The notes: generated from the sequence alone by a model not told the origin. Positions 19,663 through 29,370 are shown, counted from the first letter of the stretch. The stretch: DNA of 64,000 bases from Nitratireductor arenosus (GCF_009742725.1 NZ_WPHG01000001.1:594001-658000); one strand, 5' to 3'. A program made the numbers and translations.

Positions 19663-21267
19663 ATGCAACGCAGAACACTTCTCACCGGCGCAGCGGGCGC
19701 CATGTTCCTGTCGGCTCTGCCGGCAACGGCGATCCGGGCCCTTGCCCAGGCAGGCCAGGGCGTCATCACCTTCGGTCAAAGCACCGCCGTGCTCACGCTC
19801 GATCCGGCGCACGGGGCATTCACGGGCTATCCCGGCGGTTACGAGGCGGCTCTCGTGCTTTTCGACCGGCTGCTCGATTTCGATGCGGACATGACGATCG
19901 TGCCGCAGCTCGCGGAATCCTTCCGGATGAGCGACGACCTTAAATCCTGCGAACTGAAGCTTCGCACCGGCATCACCTTCCATGACGGCACCCCATGCGA
20001 CGCCGCCGCCATCAAGTTCAACATCGAGCGGATGATGAACAAGGAGATCAACACCACCAACAGGCCGCTCTGGGACCCGATCTCGGGTGTCGACATGGTC
20101 GATGACACCACGATCGTCATCCGCATGTCCGCTCCTTTCGCGCAATTGCCGAACACGCTCGCCCATGGGTCGGGGGCGATCGTCTCGCCGGCCGCGATCG
20201 AGAAATTCGGCGAGGACGGCTTTGCCCAGAACCCCGTCGGCGCAGGCCCCTACATGGTGGAGACCTTCAACGCTGGACAAGAACTGGTGCTCAGGGCCTA
20301 TGACGGATACTGGGGCGAAACACCGGGCGCGGCCGGAATCGTCTTCCGGTTCATCGCCGAACCGGCGACACGCATCAACGCACTGACCACCGGAGCCGTC
20401 GATGTCATCGACGCCGTGCCGGTGCATCTGGTCGGCCAGCTTACCGGCAATGCCGACATCGAGATCGCACGCCGCCCGGGTCTGCGCCCGATCGGTCTCG
20501 CCTTCAATCTCACCCGGCCCGCTTTGCAGGACGTGAAGGTGCGCAAGGCGCTCAATCTCGCCGTTCCCGTGGCGACGATCGCCGAGCGGGTCTTCTTCGG
20601 CTTCGCCAAGGCGCCCGATTCGCCGCTGGCCTTCGACGCCATCGGCCACAGGACGGTGGGCGAAACCGTGTTCGATCAGGCCAAGGCCAAAGCCCTGCTC
20701 GCCGATGCCGGCTATAGCGCGGGCGCCGACGGCATCCTGGAAAAGGACGGCGAGAAGCTCAGCCTGTCCTTCTTCGCGCCCGACGGTCTGTTCCCGGGCG
20801 ACGTCGCAGTGGCGGAAATCGTCGCGGCCTCGCTGCGACAGGTCGGCGTCGACGCCGCGATCAACAAGATCGAGAAGGGCGCCTACTGGGATCACCTGCG
20901 CCAGGACAAGGCCAACCTCGCCTGGGATATGGCGATGTTCGGCTTCAATCCGTCCAACGCGTCCGGGACCTATCACCTGGCCTCGCTGTTCAGGTCGAAC
21001 GCCGACGATAACGGCAAGCCGGATGTCTGGAACATCGCCCGCTACCGCAACGAAAAGGTCGACACGCTTCTGGAGACCGCCAGCAGCGCGCCCGAGGAAT
21101 CCGCGCGTCTCGACGCGCTCGGTGAGGCTCAGGCCCTGATCTGGGAAGACGCGCCCTATCTGTGGCTGCAGATCAACGAGAACGTGTCGGCCGCCGGCAA
21201 GTCCGTCTCCGGCCTGGGCGTGCTGCCGATCGTCTTCACGACATTGCGCAACGCCTCCAAGGCATAA
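19663..21267 (+). CDS. ABC transporter substrate-binding protein, oligopeptide/dipeptide (SBP_bac_5) family
   Basis: Extracytoplasmic binding protein, 534 residues. The signal peptide contains an RR pair (MQRRTLLTGAAGAMFLSALP) that could be Sec or Tat. The family pattern is clear: TLDPAHG, PQLAESFRMSDDLKSCELKLRTGITFHDGTP, NPVGAGPYMVE and VRKALNLAV. The start has AGGGGA at good spacing; upstream ATG 19636 is less likely. It is followed by two permeases, an amidohydrolase and two ATPases of the same importer. The ligand may be a peptide, an opine-like compound or an amino acid amide. Confidence 0.94.
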   Translation: MQRRTLLTGAAGAMFLSALPATAIRALAQAGQGVITFGQSTAVLTLDPAHGAFTGYPGGYEAALVLFDRLLDFDADMTIVPQLAESFRMSDDLKSCELKLRTGITFHDGTPCDAAAIKFNIERMMNKEINTTNRPLWDPISGVDMVDDTTIVIRMSAPFAQLPNTLAHGSGAIVSPAAIEKFGEDGFAQNPVGAGPYMVETFNAGQELVLRAYDGYWGETPGAAGIVFRFIAEPATRINALTTGAVDVIDAVPVHLVGQLTGNADIEIARRPGLRPIGLAFNLTRPALQDVKVRKALNLAVPVATIAERVFFGFAKAPDSPLAFDAIGHRTVGETVFDQAKAKALLADAGYSAGADGILEKDGEKLSLSFFAPDGLFPGDVAVAEIVAASLRQVGVDAAINKIEKGAYWDHLRQDKANLAWDMAMFGFNPSNASGTYHLASLFRSNADDNGKPDVWNIARYRNEKVDTLLETASSAPEESARLDALGEAQALIWEDAPYLWLQINENVSAAGKSVSGLGVLPIVFTTLRNASKA

Positions 21268-21280
21268 CACCGGCGGCACA

Positions 21281-22201
21281 ATGTTCAGGTTCCTCGTCAA
21301 GCGTTTTGCGATGATTCCCCTGGTGGTGCTGGGAGTCGTGACGATCCTGTTCATCATCTTCAAGTCGGTGCCCGGCGACGAAGCGGCTTTCGTCGCCGGG
21401 GCCACCGCTACCCAGGAAGAGATCGAGGCGGTGCGCATCAGGCTCGGCCTCGACCGCCCCTTGCCGGAACAATATCTCAAGCATCTCGCTGGCCTCGCCG
21501 TGGGGGATTTCGGCTATTCCACCACCTTCCGCGGCAACCCGCTTCCGCATATCGTCGATCGGCTACCGGCCACCGTAGCCCTGACGGTATCCGCCATCGT
21601 GCTGACCATCGTCGCGGGAATACCCGCCGGCGTCATCGCCGCCGCTTTCCGCAATCGATGGCCGGACTATCTGATCTCGTTCACCGTCGTGGGCCTGCTC
21701 GCAGTGCCGAATTTCTGGCTCGGCATGCTGCTGATCGCCTTCCTGTCGGTCAATCTCGGGCTGCTGCCCAGTTTCGGAGCAGCGGGACCCGCATCGCTGG
21801 TCATTCCCACGCTCGCGCTCGCCGCACGGCTGATCGCGCTGGTGGCCAGGATGACGCGGGGCGTCGTGATCGAGGAACTGCGCAAGGACTACGTACGCAC
21901 CGCACGCGCCAAGGGTCTTTCCCATGACGGCGTGCTGCGCGGACACGTGTTGCGCAATGTGATGATCCCAACGGTTACCGTGATCGGCCTTCAAACGGGA
22001 TATCTTCTCGGCGGGTCGGTGGTCATCGAAAGGCTCTGCGCATGGCCGGGCATCGGCGACCTGATGCTGACGGCGGTCTCGGTGCGCGACTACACGCTCG
22101 TTCAGGCGATCGCGCTGATCTTCGTCGTATCCTTCCTCGTCATCAACATCGCCGTCGAAATCATCTACCGCTTCGTCAATCCGAGGCTGCGTTATGCATG
22201 A
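21281..22201 (+). CDS. ABC transporter permease, DppB/OppB type
   Basis: First inner-membrane subunit of the peptide-type importer (306 residues). The N-terminus MFRFLVKRFAMIPLVVLGVVT is typical of DppB. The conserved EAA loop is DYVRTARAKGLS and the C-terminal hydrophobic pair ends in IYRFVNPRLRY. About six membrane segments are visible. It overlaps the next permease by 8 bases. Confidence 0.95.
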   Translation: MFRFLVKRFAMIPLVVLGVVTILFIIFKSVPGDEAAFVAGATATQEEIEAVRIRLGLDRPLPEQYLKHLAGLAVGDFGYSTTFRGNPLPHIVDRLPATVALTVSAIVLTIVAGIPAGVIAAAFRNRWPDYLISFTVVGLLAVPNFWLGMLLIAFLSVNLGLLPSFGAAGPASLVIPTLALAARLIALVARMTRGVVIEELRKDYVRTARAKGLSHDGVLRGHVLRNVMIPTVTVIGLQTGYLLGGSVVIERLCAWPGIGDLMLTAVSVRDYTLVQAIALIFVVSFLVINIAVEIIYRFVNPRLRYA

Positions 22202-23045
22202 GGTGACGCCGGCACGGCCGGCAAGGCGGCGGCGACGAGGCGTCAACGTGTTCCTTTGGCTGGGCGCGAGTCTGCTGGCACTCTTCGCGCTGCTGGCACT
22301 TTTCGGCGAGGCCGTGGCGCCGCACGATCCCAATGCTCAGGATCTGTTCTCGATGCTCGAGCCACCCTCGGCGGCCCACCTTCTCGGCACGGACAATGTC
22401 GGCCGCGACATCCTTTCGCGCATTATCGTCGGCACGCGCTTTACGCTGTCGATCGCGCTCGCTTCGGTGTTTTTCGCCGGCATTGGCGGGGTCGCGCTGG
22501 GCGCCATTGCCGGCTATTTCGGCGGCGTGACCGACCGCGTGGTCACCGGGATCATCGACCTCCTGCTGACCGTGCCCAACATCGTGCTGGCGATCGCGAT
22601 CGCCTCGGTCGCCGGCTCCAGCGCAACCGGCCTCACCATCGCCATCACCGCGAGCTTCATCCCGCCGCTGGCACGGCTCGTCCGGGGCCGGGTGATCGAA
22701 CTCGCCGAGGAGGATTTCGTCGCCGCCGCAATCACCGTGGGCATGAGCCATACGCGCATCCTCCTGCGCCACATCCTGCCCAACGCGGCGACTGTCATCA
22801 TCATCGAGCTCAGCCTCAATGCGGGCCAGGCGGTGCTGATCGGCTCGGCGCTGGGTTTCCTCGGGCTCGGCGTGCAGCCGCCCGCGCCCGAATGGGGAAC
22901 CATGCTCGGCGCCAGCCGGGAATATCTGACCATGGCGCCGCACCTCGTGATCGCGCCCGGCATCGCCATCTCCCTCCTCGTTCTCGCCTTCAACGCCTTC
23001 GGCGATGGTTTGCGCGACGTCTTCGATCCAGGTTCCAGCTCATGA
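22194..23045 (+). CDS. ABC transporter permease, DppC/OppC type
   Basis: Second membrane subunit (283 residues). A cytoplasmic Arg-rich start (RPARRRRRG) precedes the first helix. HLLGTDNVGRDILSRIIVGTR is the DppC hallmark, and the EAA loop reads EDFVAAAITVGMSHTRILLRHILPN. It has about six membrane segments. Its stop codon overlaps the amidohydrolase start (ATGA), so the amidohydrolase is co-translated with the transporter. Confidence 0.95.
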   Translation: MHEVTPARPARRRRRGVNVFLWLGASLLALFALLALFGEAVAPHDPNAQDLFSMLEPPSAAHLLGTDNVGRDILSRIIVGTRFTLSIALASVFFAGIGGVALGAIAGYFGGVTDRVVTGIIDLLLTVPNIVLAIAIASVAGSSATGLTIAITASFIPPLARLVRGRVIELAEEDFVAAAITVGMSHTRILLRHILPNAATVIIIELSLNAGQAVLIGSALGFLGLGVQPPAPEWGTMLGASREYLTMAPHLVIAPGIAISLLVLAFNAFGDGLRDVFDPGSSS

Positions 23046-24178
23046 CGGTCTCCACAATGGATTTCGGCATCATCGATAGCCACGCCCATATCTTCCCGCC
23101 GGCCGCCGGCGCCGCCGGTTTTCCGGACGTGGAAACGCACCGGCTGCACCAGCAGCGCGCCATGCACATGCATGGAAACCAACCCTACCGCCGAACCCGC
23201 GACGGTTCCGTCGCCACCGAGCGCATGCTGTGGGATCCGGCCAACCCGTCACCTGCGGGCCGACACGACTGCGCCTTCCGGGCAGGGCGGTTCGGCCGCT
23301 TCGAATGGACGAGCGGAGGCGAGGATTTTTACGTTCAGTTCCTGCCACCGTGGATGGACGATCTGTCGATGAGCGCCGAAAAACTTCTGGCGTTCATGGA
23401 CAATGCCGGGGTCGCGACCGCGATTCTCCAAAACGACCATATTTACGGCAATCTGGCCGAGGACTTTGCCGCCGCGGCAGGCGCCCATCCCGGCCGCTTT
23501 GTCGGTCTTGCCCAGGTCGAGGAGGCCTTCGCCTATACCGACGAGGAACTGCAGCGCCTTGCCGACGAGATCGGTCGGCTGAAGATGGCAGGCGTCTATT
23601 TCACCACAACGGGGCTGTTTCGCAGCGGCTACCGGCCGATGCACTCCGACGCCGTCTACGACCCCTTCTGGCGCTTCATCGAGCAGAGCGGCCTGCCGGT
23701 GTTCTGGGTCCAGTCGGCAAACTCGCCGGTTGGCACCTATGACGACGAGATGCGCCATCTGGAACGCATCGTCGAGCGCTTTCCCGGCATTCGCCATGTT
23801 CTGGTTCACGGCGTGCCGACATCGCTTTATGCCGACGACCAGGATCGTCTCACGCTTCCCGCCGTGATCGACACACTGCTTTCCCAGGCGCCGGTTTCCG
23901 CCGAAATTCTCTACCCGATCGCCTGGGGCGGGCGGCAGGACTATCCCTACCCGCGCGCGCACCTTCATATCCGCCAATTGGTCGAGCGCTTCGGCGCGGA
24001 GCGCTTCCTGTGGGGCTCCGACGCGCCCAATGTCGACCGCTACTGCACCTATGCGCAGTCGCTGACCTACTTCACCCGTTACGCCGACTATCTTTCGGAC
24101 AGGGATCGACGCGCCATCCTGCGCGACAACGCGGTCGCGCTCATCCCGGCGCTCGCCGGGCGGGACGGCACCGGATGA
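23042..24178 (+). CDS. Amidohydrolase family 2 metal-dependent hydrolase or decarboxylase
   Basis: 378 residues, translationally coupled on both sides. IIDSHAHIF supplies the metal ligands His14 and His16; HVLVHGVP and FLWGSDAPN supply the later His and the catalytic Asp. The order and spacing match the amidohydrolase_2 (ACMSD/uronate-like) branch. Its location between permease and ATPase genes suggests that it acts directly on the imported compound. The substrate is unknown; hydrolysis and non-oxidative decarboxylation are both known in this family. Confidence 0.85.
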   Translation: MTVSTMDFGIIDSHAHIFPPAAGAAGFPDVETHRLHQQRAMHMHGNQPYRRTRDGSVATERMLWDPANPSPAGRHDCAFRAGRFGRFEWTSGGEDFYVQFLPPWMDDLSMSAEKLLAFMDNAGVATAILQNDHIYGNLAEDFAAAAGAHPGRFVGLAQVEEAFAYTDEELQRLADEIGRLKMAGVYFTTTGLFRSGYRPMHSDAVYDPFWRFIEQSGLPVFWVQSANSPVGTYDDEMRHLERIVERFPGIRHVLVHGVPTSLYADDQDRLTLPAVIDTLLSQAPVSAEILYPIAWGGRQDYPYPRAHLHIRQLVERFGAERFLWGSDAPNVDRYCTYAQSLTYFTRYADYLSDRDRRAILRDNAVALIPALAGRDGTG

Positions 24179-25167
24179 CGCCGCTTCTCTCGATCCAGGA
24201 CCTGACCGTGGAACTGTCTGCCCGGGACCGCATATTCGATGCCGTAAGCGATCTGTCCTTCACCGTCGCGCGCGGCGAAGTGCTTGCGCTGGTGGGAGAA
24301 TCCGGCTCGGGCAAGAGCATGACCGCCCTTGCGATCATGCGGCTTTTGCCCGAACCGGTCGCGCGGATCAGCAAGGGCCGCATCCTGTTCGACGAACTCG
24401 ACCTTGCCGCGGCGAGCGAGGCCAGCCTGCGCTCGATAAGGGGAAATCGCATCGGCCTGATCTTCCAGGAACCGATGACATCGCTCAATCCGTCGATGCG
24501 CGTCGGCCCGCAGGTCGCCGAGGCCCTGCGCCTGCACAAGGGGCTCGACGCCGCCGCCGCCAGACGGCGCGTGGAAGAGATCTTCGAACAGGTGCGCATA
24601 CCCGATCCGAAGCGGCGCTTCGACGACTACCCGCATCAAATGTCGGGCGGCATGCGCCAACGCGTGGTGATCGCGCTCGCACTGGCCTGCGATCCGGATG
24701 TGCTGATCGCCGACGAGCCGACCACGGCGCTGGACGTGACCACCCAGGCCCAGATTCTGGAAACGTTCCGCGACCTGCAGGCCGCCGTCGGCGCCGCGAC
24801 CATTCTGATCACCCACGATCTGGCCGTCGTCGCCGAAACGGCCGACCGGGTGGCTGTCATGTATGCCGGCAGGATTGTCGAGGAGACGACGACCGAAAAA
24901 TTGTTCGCCGAACCCCAGCACCCCTACACGCACGGCCTGCTCGGTTCGATCCCGCATGTCGCCGAAGCCGGCAGCGCCACCGAACGCGACCGCCTTACCG
25001 AAATTCCAGGCACCGTGCCCGCGCTGTGGGCCCTGCCCAAGGGCTGCGCCTTTGCGCCGCGCTGCCCGCGAGCCCGCCAGCGATGCGAAAGCGAGCGGCC
25101 GGAGCTGGCCGACATGGCGCCCAAACACCGCGCGGCATGCTGGTATCCGATGGGAGGCGCGGGATGA
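24175..25167 (+). CDS. ABC transporter ATP-binding protein, DppD/OppD type
   Basis: 330 residues. Walker [12 protein letters not shown]-loop [10 protein letters not shown], signature MSGGMRQRV, Walker [13 protein letters not shown] and the H-loop [10 protein letters not shown] are all present. The C-terminal oligopeptide-transporter extension has the four-cysteine iron-sulfur motif of this family ([14 protein letters not shown] ... AACW). The start overlaps the preceding stop (ATGA). Confidence 0.96.
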   Translation: MTPLLSIQDLTVELSARDRIFDAVSDLSFTVARGEVLALVGESGSGKSMTALAIMRLLPEPVARISKGRILFDELDLAAASEASLRSIRGNRIGLIFQEPMTSLNPSMRVGPQVAEALRLHKGLDAAAARRRVEEIFEQVRIPDPKRRFDDYPHQMSGGMRQRVVIALALACDPDVLIADEPTTALDVTTQAQILETFRDLQAAVGAATILITHDLAVVAETADRVAVMYAGRIVEETTTEKLFAEPQHPYTHGLLGSIPHVAEAGSATERDRLTEIPGTVPALWALPKGCAFAPRCPRARQRCESERPELADMAPKHRAACWYPMGGAG

Positions 25168-26129
25168 CGAACCTGCTTGAAGTATGCAACCTCGCCAAGC
25201 GCTTCACCATTGCCGGCGGGCTCGCTGGCAAGACGCGTACCGTTCACGCCGTCGACGACGTCACCTTTTCCATAGCGCCGGGCGAGACGCTCGGCCTGGT
25301 CGGCGAATCGGGCTGCGGCAAGTCGACCGTCGGCAAGATGATCGTCAGGCTGCTCGAGCCGAGCGACGGGAAAATCCTGCTGGAAGGCACCGACATCACC
25401 CACATTTCCCATCGTCGAATGCGCCCGCTGCGCCGGCGCGTGCAGATGATCTTCCAGGATCCGAACGGTTCGCTCGATCCACGACAGCGCGCGCAAGACA
25501 TCGTCGCGGAGCCGCTGCTGGTCAACGGGATGCGCGGCGCCGCGCGGCGGCGGGAGCGGGTCGCCGACCTGTTCGAGAAGGTCGGATTGCGGCCGGACCA
25601 GATGCGCAATGTGCCGTCGAAATTCTCCGGCGGACAGCGCCAGCGGCTGGCGATCGCACGCGCGCTGGCGCTCAATCCCGCTCTGATCGTCGCCGACGAA
25701 CCCGTCTCCGCCCTGGACGTGTCGATCCAGGCGCAAGTGGTCAATCTGATGTCGGACATCCAGCGCGAATTCGGCCTCGCCTATCTGTTCGTCGCGCACG
25801 ACCTCGGGGTCGTGCAGCACATCAGCGACCGGGTCGCGGTGATGTATCTGGGCCGCATCGTCGAAATCGGCGATACCGCGCGCGTCTATCACCAGCCCAG
25901 CCACCCCTATACACGCACGCTGATGGACGCCGTGCCCAGGCCCGATCCGTCGCGCCGTCACCGCGCCCTCAAGGTGCCGCGCGGCGAGGTGCCCAGTCCG
26001 CTCGACCCACCCTCCGGCTGCGCGTTTCATCCGCGCTGTCCGATCGCGACCGACGTCTGCCACCGCGAGCGGCCGCTTCTGCGCCGCGTCGCATCCGGCG
26101 CCGAGGCCGCGTGCCACCATGCTGATTGA
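25164..26129 (+). CDS. ABC transporter ATP-binding protein, DppF/OppF type
   Basis: Second ATPase of the importer (321 residues). Walker A GESGCGKSTVG, Q-loop FQDPNGSLDPRQ, signature FSGGQRQRLAIAR, Walker B LIVADEPVSALD, H-loop VAHDLGVV. The C-terminal extension again has the cysteine motif (GCAFHPRCPIATDVC ... EAACH). The ATG at 25164 overlaps the stop of the first ATPase. Confidence 0.96.
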   Translation: MTNLLEVCNLAKRFTIAGGLAGKTRTVHAVDDVTFSIAPGETLGLVGESGCGKSTVGKMIVRLLEPSDGKILLEGTDITHISHRRMRPLRRRVQMIFQDPNGSLDPRQRAQDIVAEPLLVNGMRGAARRRERVADLFEKVGLRPDQMRNVPSKFSGGQRQRLAIARALALNPALIVADEPVSALDVSIQAQVVNLMSDIQREFGLAYLFVAHDLGVVQHISDRVAVMYLGRIVEIGDTARVYHQPSHPYTRTLMDAVPRPDPSRRHRALKVPRGEVPSPLDPPSGCAFHPRCPIATDVCHRERPLLRRVASGAEAACHHAD

Positions 26130-26186
26130 TCAACCCTCGCGCCGACGACGCAGACACGGCCGCCGGGCCTTGGAGTTCCCCGACTT

Positions 26187-26696
26187 ATGGAGTTTTCAAT
26201 GAACCTCGCATGTTCCGACCCGGCGGCCGGTCGCTCCCCCGAGGAGCGGCTTGCGCGGATGGGGATCGTTCTGCCGCCGCCGCCGCCGCCGATCGCCAAT
26301 TTCCTGACGCATGTGCGCGAGGGCGAGCTTCTGTTCCTGTCCGGCCAGGGGCCGCGCGAGGCCGACGGGAGCCTGCATACCGGCAAAGTGGGCGCCGATG
26401 TTTCGGTCGAACAGGCCTACGCGCATGCACGGCTGACCGGCATCAATCTGCTGTCGGTGATACGCGCCGCGCTCGGGGAGCTTCACCGCGTCAAGCGCGT
26501 GGTCAAGCTCCTGGGCATGGTGAACGCGACGCCGGATTTTGCCCGCCATCCCGACGTCATCAACGGGTGTTCCGACCTGCTTGTCACGACGTTCGGCGAA
26601 AAAGGCCAGCATGCGCGATCAGCAGTCGGATTGGGTTCGCTGCCGGGAAACATTACTGTCGAGATCGAATTGGTGGTCGCGGTCGAGCGGCCTTGA
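26187..26696 (+). CDS. Rid family (YjgF/YER057c/UK114-like) protein
   Basis: Likely enamine/imine deaminase or related Rid subgroup member (169 residues). After a short N-terminus comes the subgroup pattern of ARMGIVLPPPPPPIANF then FLSGQGPR. HARSAVGLGSLPGN retains the Arg equivalent to RidA Arg105, and VEIELV retains the nearby Glu. A run of six prolines is encoded by a (CCG)n stretch near 26273-26290. It ends the importer operon with one base between its stop and the convergent monooxygenase stop. Beside a PLP deaminase it may remove reactive 2-aminoacrylate-type intermediates. Confidence 0.85.
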   Translation: MEFSMNLACSDPAAGRSPEERLARMGIVLPPPPPPIANFLTHVREGELLFLSGQGPREADGSLHTGKVGADVSVEQAYAHARLTGINLLSVIRAALGELHRVKRVVKLLGMVNATPDFARHPDVINGCSDLLVTTFGEKGQHARSAVGLGSLPGNITVEIELVVAVERP

Positions 26697-26697
26697 A

Positions 26698-27801
26698 TCA
26701 GACATCCCGTCGCTCCACAAATCGATTGTACCGATCGAAAAGCGGATTTCGATGGCCGCTTGTCAACTCGTTCTGGTCGTCAAAGTCGAACAGAGAGCGG
26801 GAATACTGCACGATTGGCGCGACCAGCGGGATGCGCACCTGCTCATAGACCTGCAGCGCCGCTTCGACATCGTCGTATGAATCAAGCGCGGTCCCAAGCG
26901 CCTGGATGTCCTCGAGCGCCTGATTGGCGCCCTGCGCCATTCCGGGAAGCATCGGATGCGCGGCATCCCCCGCCAATGTGACGCGCCCTTTGGACCAGTG
27001 CGGCAGGGGTCGCACGAAGTCCTGGAGCTCGCTGCGGATGATCGAGGAGCGCTCCGTTGCGTCAATCAGACCGGGAACCGGGCTGCCCTTCCAACCATTG
27101 AAATGCGCCACGACCGCTTCGGTATCCTGGGTGATGCCGTCCGCGGCGGCGAACCAGTAAGCGCGCCCGTTTCCGATTGGAAGATAACCGAAATGACCGT
27201 CCTGTCCCCACACTTCGGCTTCCGACAACGGGTCGACATCGACGTCCGCGAGATCGAAAAGCCCCCGCCACCGCACGAACCCATCCGAACTGAATGTGTG
27301 CTGGCCGAAGATGGAGGTGCGCACGACGGAGTTGATCCCATCGGCACCGACCAGAAGATCTCCTTCGGCGATTTCGCCGTTGGCAAACCGGCAGACGACG
27401 GTATCGCCCTGTTCGACACCGGTGACTTGCCAGCCGAGACGAAGACGATCGGGGCCGAGCGCGTCAACGAGTATCTTGCTCAAATCCCTTCTGTAGACAC
27501 CAGACAATGACGCCCCGTAGCGCTCGTTCCAGTCTCTCAGATCGTCAACGGCGATGACTTCTCCGCTTGACGAGAACGTTCGATAATAATCCAGGCTGGA
27601 CGCAATTTCCGCGTACCGGCGACCCAGACCCAGTGCCGTCAGGACTCGCACCCCGTTTGGCCACAGATTCAGGCCCGCGCCCGCTGTGCGCAATTCGCTG
27701 TCCCTCTCGAAGACCGTGACGTCCCACCCCATCCGGGAGAGGCATATCCCCGCGGACAGTCCGCTGATACCGGCTCCGCACACGAGCGCGCGCTTTGTCA
27801 T
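26698..27801 (-). CDS. FAD-dependent monooxygenase (UbiH/6-hydroxynicotinate monooxygenase-like)
   Basis: NAD(P)H- and FAD-dependent aromatic or heteroaromatic hydroxylase, 367 residues from ATG 27801 (MTKRALVCGAG). The FAD Rossmann motif is GAGISG at 9-14 with ERDSEL at its end. The DG motif is GADGINSVVR; the second FAD motif is VTLAGDAAHPMLPGMAQGANQALED. Longer upstream readings lack similarity. It is divergent from the ureohydrolase gene and convergent with the Rid gene. The substrate is unknown. Confidence 0.88.
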   Translation of the reverse strand: MTKRALVCGAGISGLSAGICLSRMGWDVTVFERDSELRTAGAGLNLWPNGVRVLTALGLGRRYAEIASSLDYYRTFSSSGEVIAVDDLRDWNERYGASLSGVYRRDLSKILVDALGPDRLRLGWQVTGVEQGDTVVCRFANGEIAEGDLLVGADGINSVVRTSIFGQHTFSSDGFVRWRGLFDLADVDVDPLSEAEVWGQDGHFGYLPIGNGRAYWFAAADGITQDTEAVVAHFNGWKGSPVPGLIDATERSSIIRSELQDFVRPLPHWSKGRVTLAGDAAHPMLPGMAQGANQALEDIQALGTALDSYDDVEAALQVYEQVRIPLVAPIVQYSRSLFDFDDQNELTSGHRNPLFDRYNRFVERRDV

Positions 27802-28334
27802 GAAATGAGTTCTCCCAATCGTTTCGCGTTGGCGACACCTATAGAATGCCGAGGACCAGACCGCGAAGCCGCATATTTCAGGCCGCCTACACCGTCCGCG
27901 TTTTCGCCCGCCGGGCGCGTTTGCCGGCGACGCCACCGTCGGCTCCTCCCAAACAGCCCGGATCGCTATGCAATTCGGCTACGCGTGGACATTCTGGCGA
28001 GTTCGATTTTTGGGGCAATGATGACCGTCGTCATCCCGGCGCTCGAAGGGTAGCCCGCGACGCGGTTCGGCATCTCGAACATAAGCCCGGTTTCCGTTCC
28101 GGGGCCGGGTCGACGTCGCGGCCGAAAAGCGTTGCAACTCAAACCGCAAGCAAGGCCGGTGCTCTCTTGTTGGCTTCGTTCGCCCACGCCGGATTTCGAA
28201 CACCACGCGATGTCACCGCGGTTTGCCGCTGGCGCTGGTGACGCGAGCCACCATTGCCAGCCTGTCCGAAATCGCAAAGGCTCGGTTCGGCCCGAGTGGT
28301 CGAGCAAGGCAGCAAGACGATGAAGGAGACCCCT
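27802..28334. other. Intergenic region, 533 bp, no gene recognised
   Basis: Divergent promoter region between the monooxygenase and ureohydrolase genes. I found no credible coding frame. A GATGAC-CGTC-GTCATC hairpin at 28020-28035, followed by CCGG, resembles one at 38574-38589. The region is long enough to hold promoters for both sides and remnants of intergenic repeats. Confidence 0.5.
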
Positions 28335-29297
28335 ATGTCCGAGGCCAAGATCGAAGACGCGAACGCGTTTGCAGGTTTGCTGCATGCCGGCTCCGGCGGA
28401 ACCTTCATGCGTCTGCCGAGCGTGCGGGCGGATGCGGAAACGGTGAGGCAACAGGGGATCACGGCCGCGTTCATCGGGTTTCCCTGGGATGCTATGTGCA
28501 TCAGCCGTACCGGAACCAACTATGGCCCGCGCGCGCTTCGCGAAGCGAGCGACCAATTCGGCTTTTACAATGCCAATCTCGATCTGAACCTCGCCGATCA
28601 CTACAAATTCGCCGATTGCGGCGACGTGGCCGTAATCCCAGGCGCGGCGGTTAGGACCATGGAACGAGCCGAGCGGATGATCCTCGAAGTTCTGAATGGC
28701 GGCGCGATGCCAGTGACGTTCGGCGGCGACCATTCCATAACCATCGCCTGCGCGCGCGCCTTCAAGAAGCGCTACGCCAACCCCGGCCTGATCCTGATCG
28801 ACAGCCATTTCGATACGGCCGTCGATGTCGGAGGCGAGGAACTCAATCACGCATGTCCCATCGCCCGCGCCGTCGACGCCGGTTTCGACCCTGCGAAGAT
28901 CGTAATTATCGGCACCAACGGGTGGCTCAACCCGAAGGCGGAATTCGACTATGCGAGGCAAAAAGGAATTTCGCTGATGCCTCTCGAAATGGTGCTGGAC
29001 AAAGGTCCGCTGGCTGTCGCGAAAGAGGCTCGTGCGATAGCGGGCGCGGGGACGGACAGCGTGTATCTGACGTTCGACATTGACGCCATCGACGGCGCCT
29101 ATGCGCCCGGCACCGGCGTTCCCGCCGCGGGAGGGCTTACCTCCCGCGAGGCGATCGCGCTGGTGTCGGAATTGAGCAGAGGCGGGCTTGGCGGCATGGA
29201 TATCGTCGAGGTGTCCCCGCCCTACGACCACGACGGTATCACCAGCCGGCTCGCGGTCAGGATCGTTTTGGAAGCCCTGGCGGGCACCGTCTCGTAG
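28335..29297 (+). CDS. Ureohydrolase family enzyme (agmatinase / guanidinobutyrase-like)
   Basis: Binuclear manganese (or nickel) enzyme releasing urea from a guanidino compound; 320 residues from ATG 28335 with AAGGAG upstream. All six metal ligands are visible: His133 (GGDHS), Asp156, His158 and Asp160 (DSHFD), and Asp248 and Asp250 (FDIDAID). APGTGVPAAGG is also typical. Departures from common agmatinases are DSHFD instead of DAHxD and IDGAYAP where IDPxxAP is usual. The gene opens a unit with a nitrilase-family gene, so an agmatine/guanidinobutyrate/guanidine route is plausible; the exact substrate is unresolved. Confidence 0.88.
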   Translation: MSEAKIEDANAFAGLLHAGSGGTFMRLPSVRADAETVRQQGITAAFIGFPWDAMCISRTGTNYGPRALREASDQFGFYNANLDLNLADHYKFADCGDVAVIPGAAVRTMERAERMILEVLNGGAMPVTFGGDHSITIACARAFKKRYANPGLILIDSHFDTAVDVGGEELNHACPIARAVDAGFDPAKIVIIGTNGWLNPKAEFDYARQKGISLMPLEMVLDKGPLAVAKEARAIAGAGTDSVYLTFDIDAIDGAYAPGTGVPAAGGLTSREAIALVSELSRGGLGGMDIVEVSPPYDHDGITSRLAVRIVLEALAGTVS

Positions 29298-29370
29298 CGG
29301 CCAGGTCAACAAGGCGTACGACGTCTCAGCCGGGGCGTCATGCGCGAGCGCTGCAGCAAAGGGCCGCACC

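Noticed and set aside
18883-21267. Apparent 794-residue fusion of a reading through the PLP enzyme gene and the binding protein
   Set aside because: The upstream part is out of frame with the PLP enzyme and Arg/His-rich; a signal peptide and ribosome binding site mark the true start at 19663.
19639-21480. 613-codon minus-strand ORF
   Set aside because: Lies fully opposite the peptide-binding protein gene and has no family pattern.
22256-24178. 640-residue reading upstream of the amidohydrolase
   Set aside because: The first 260 residues are an alternative frame of the DppC-type permease; the ATGA overlap at 23042 marks the start.
26273-26290. CCG trinucleotide run as a possible repeat element
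   Set aside because: It is coding and gives the Pro run common in this Rid subgroup; too short to call a separate repeat.
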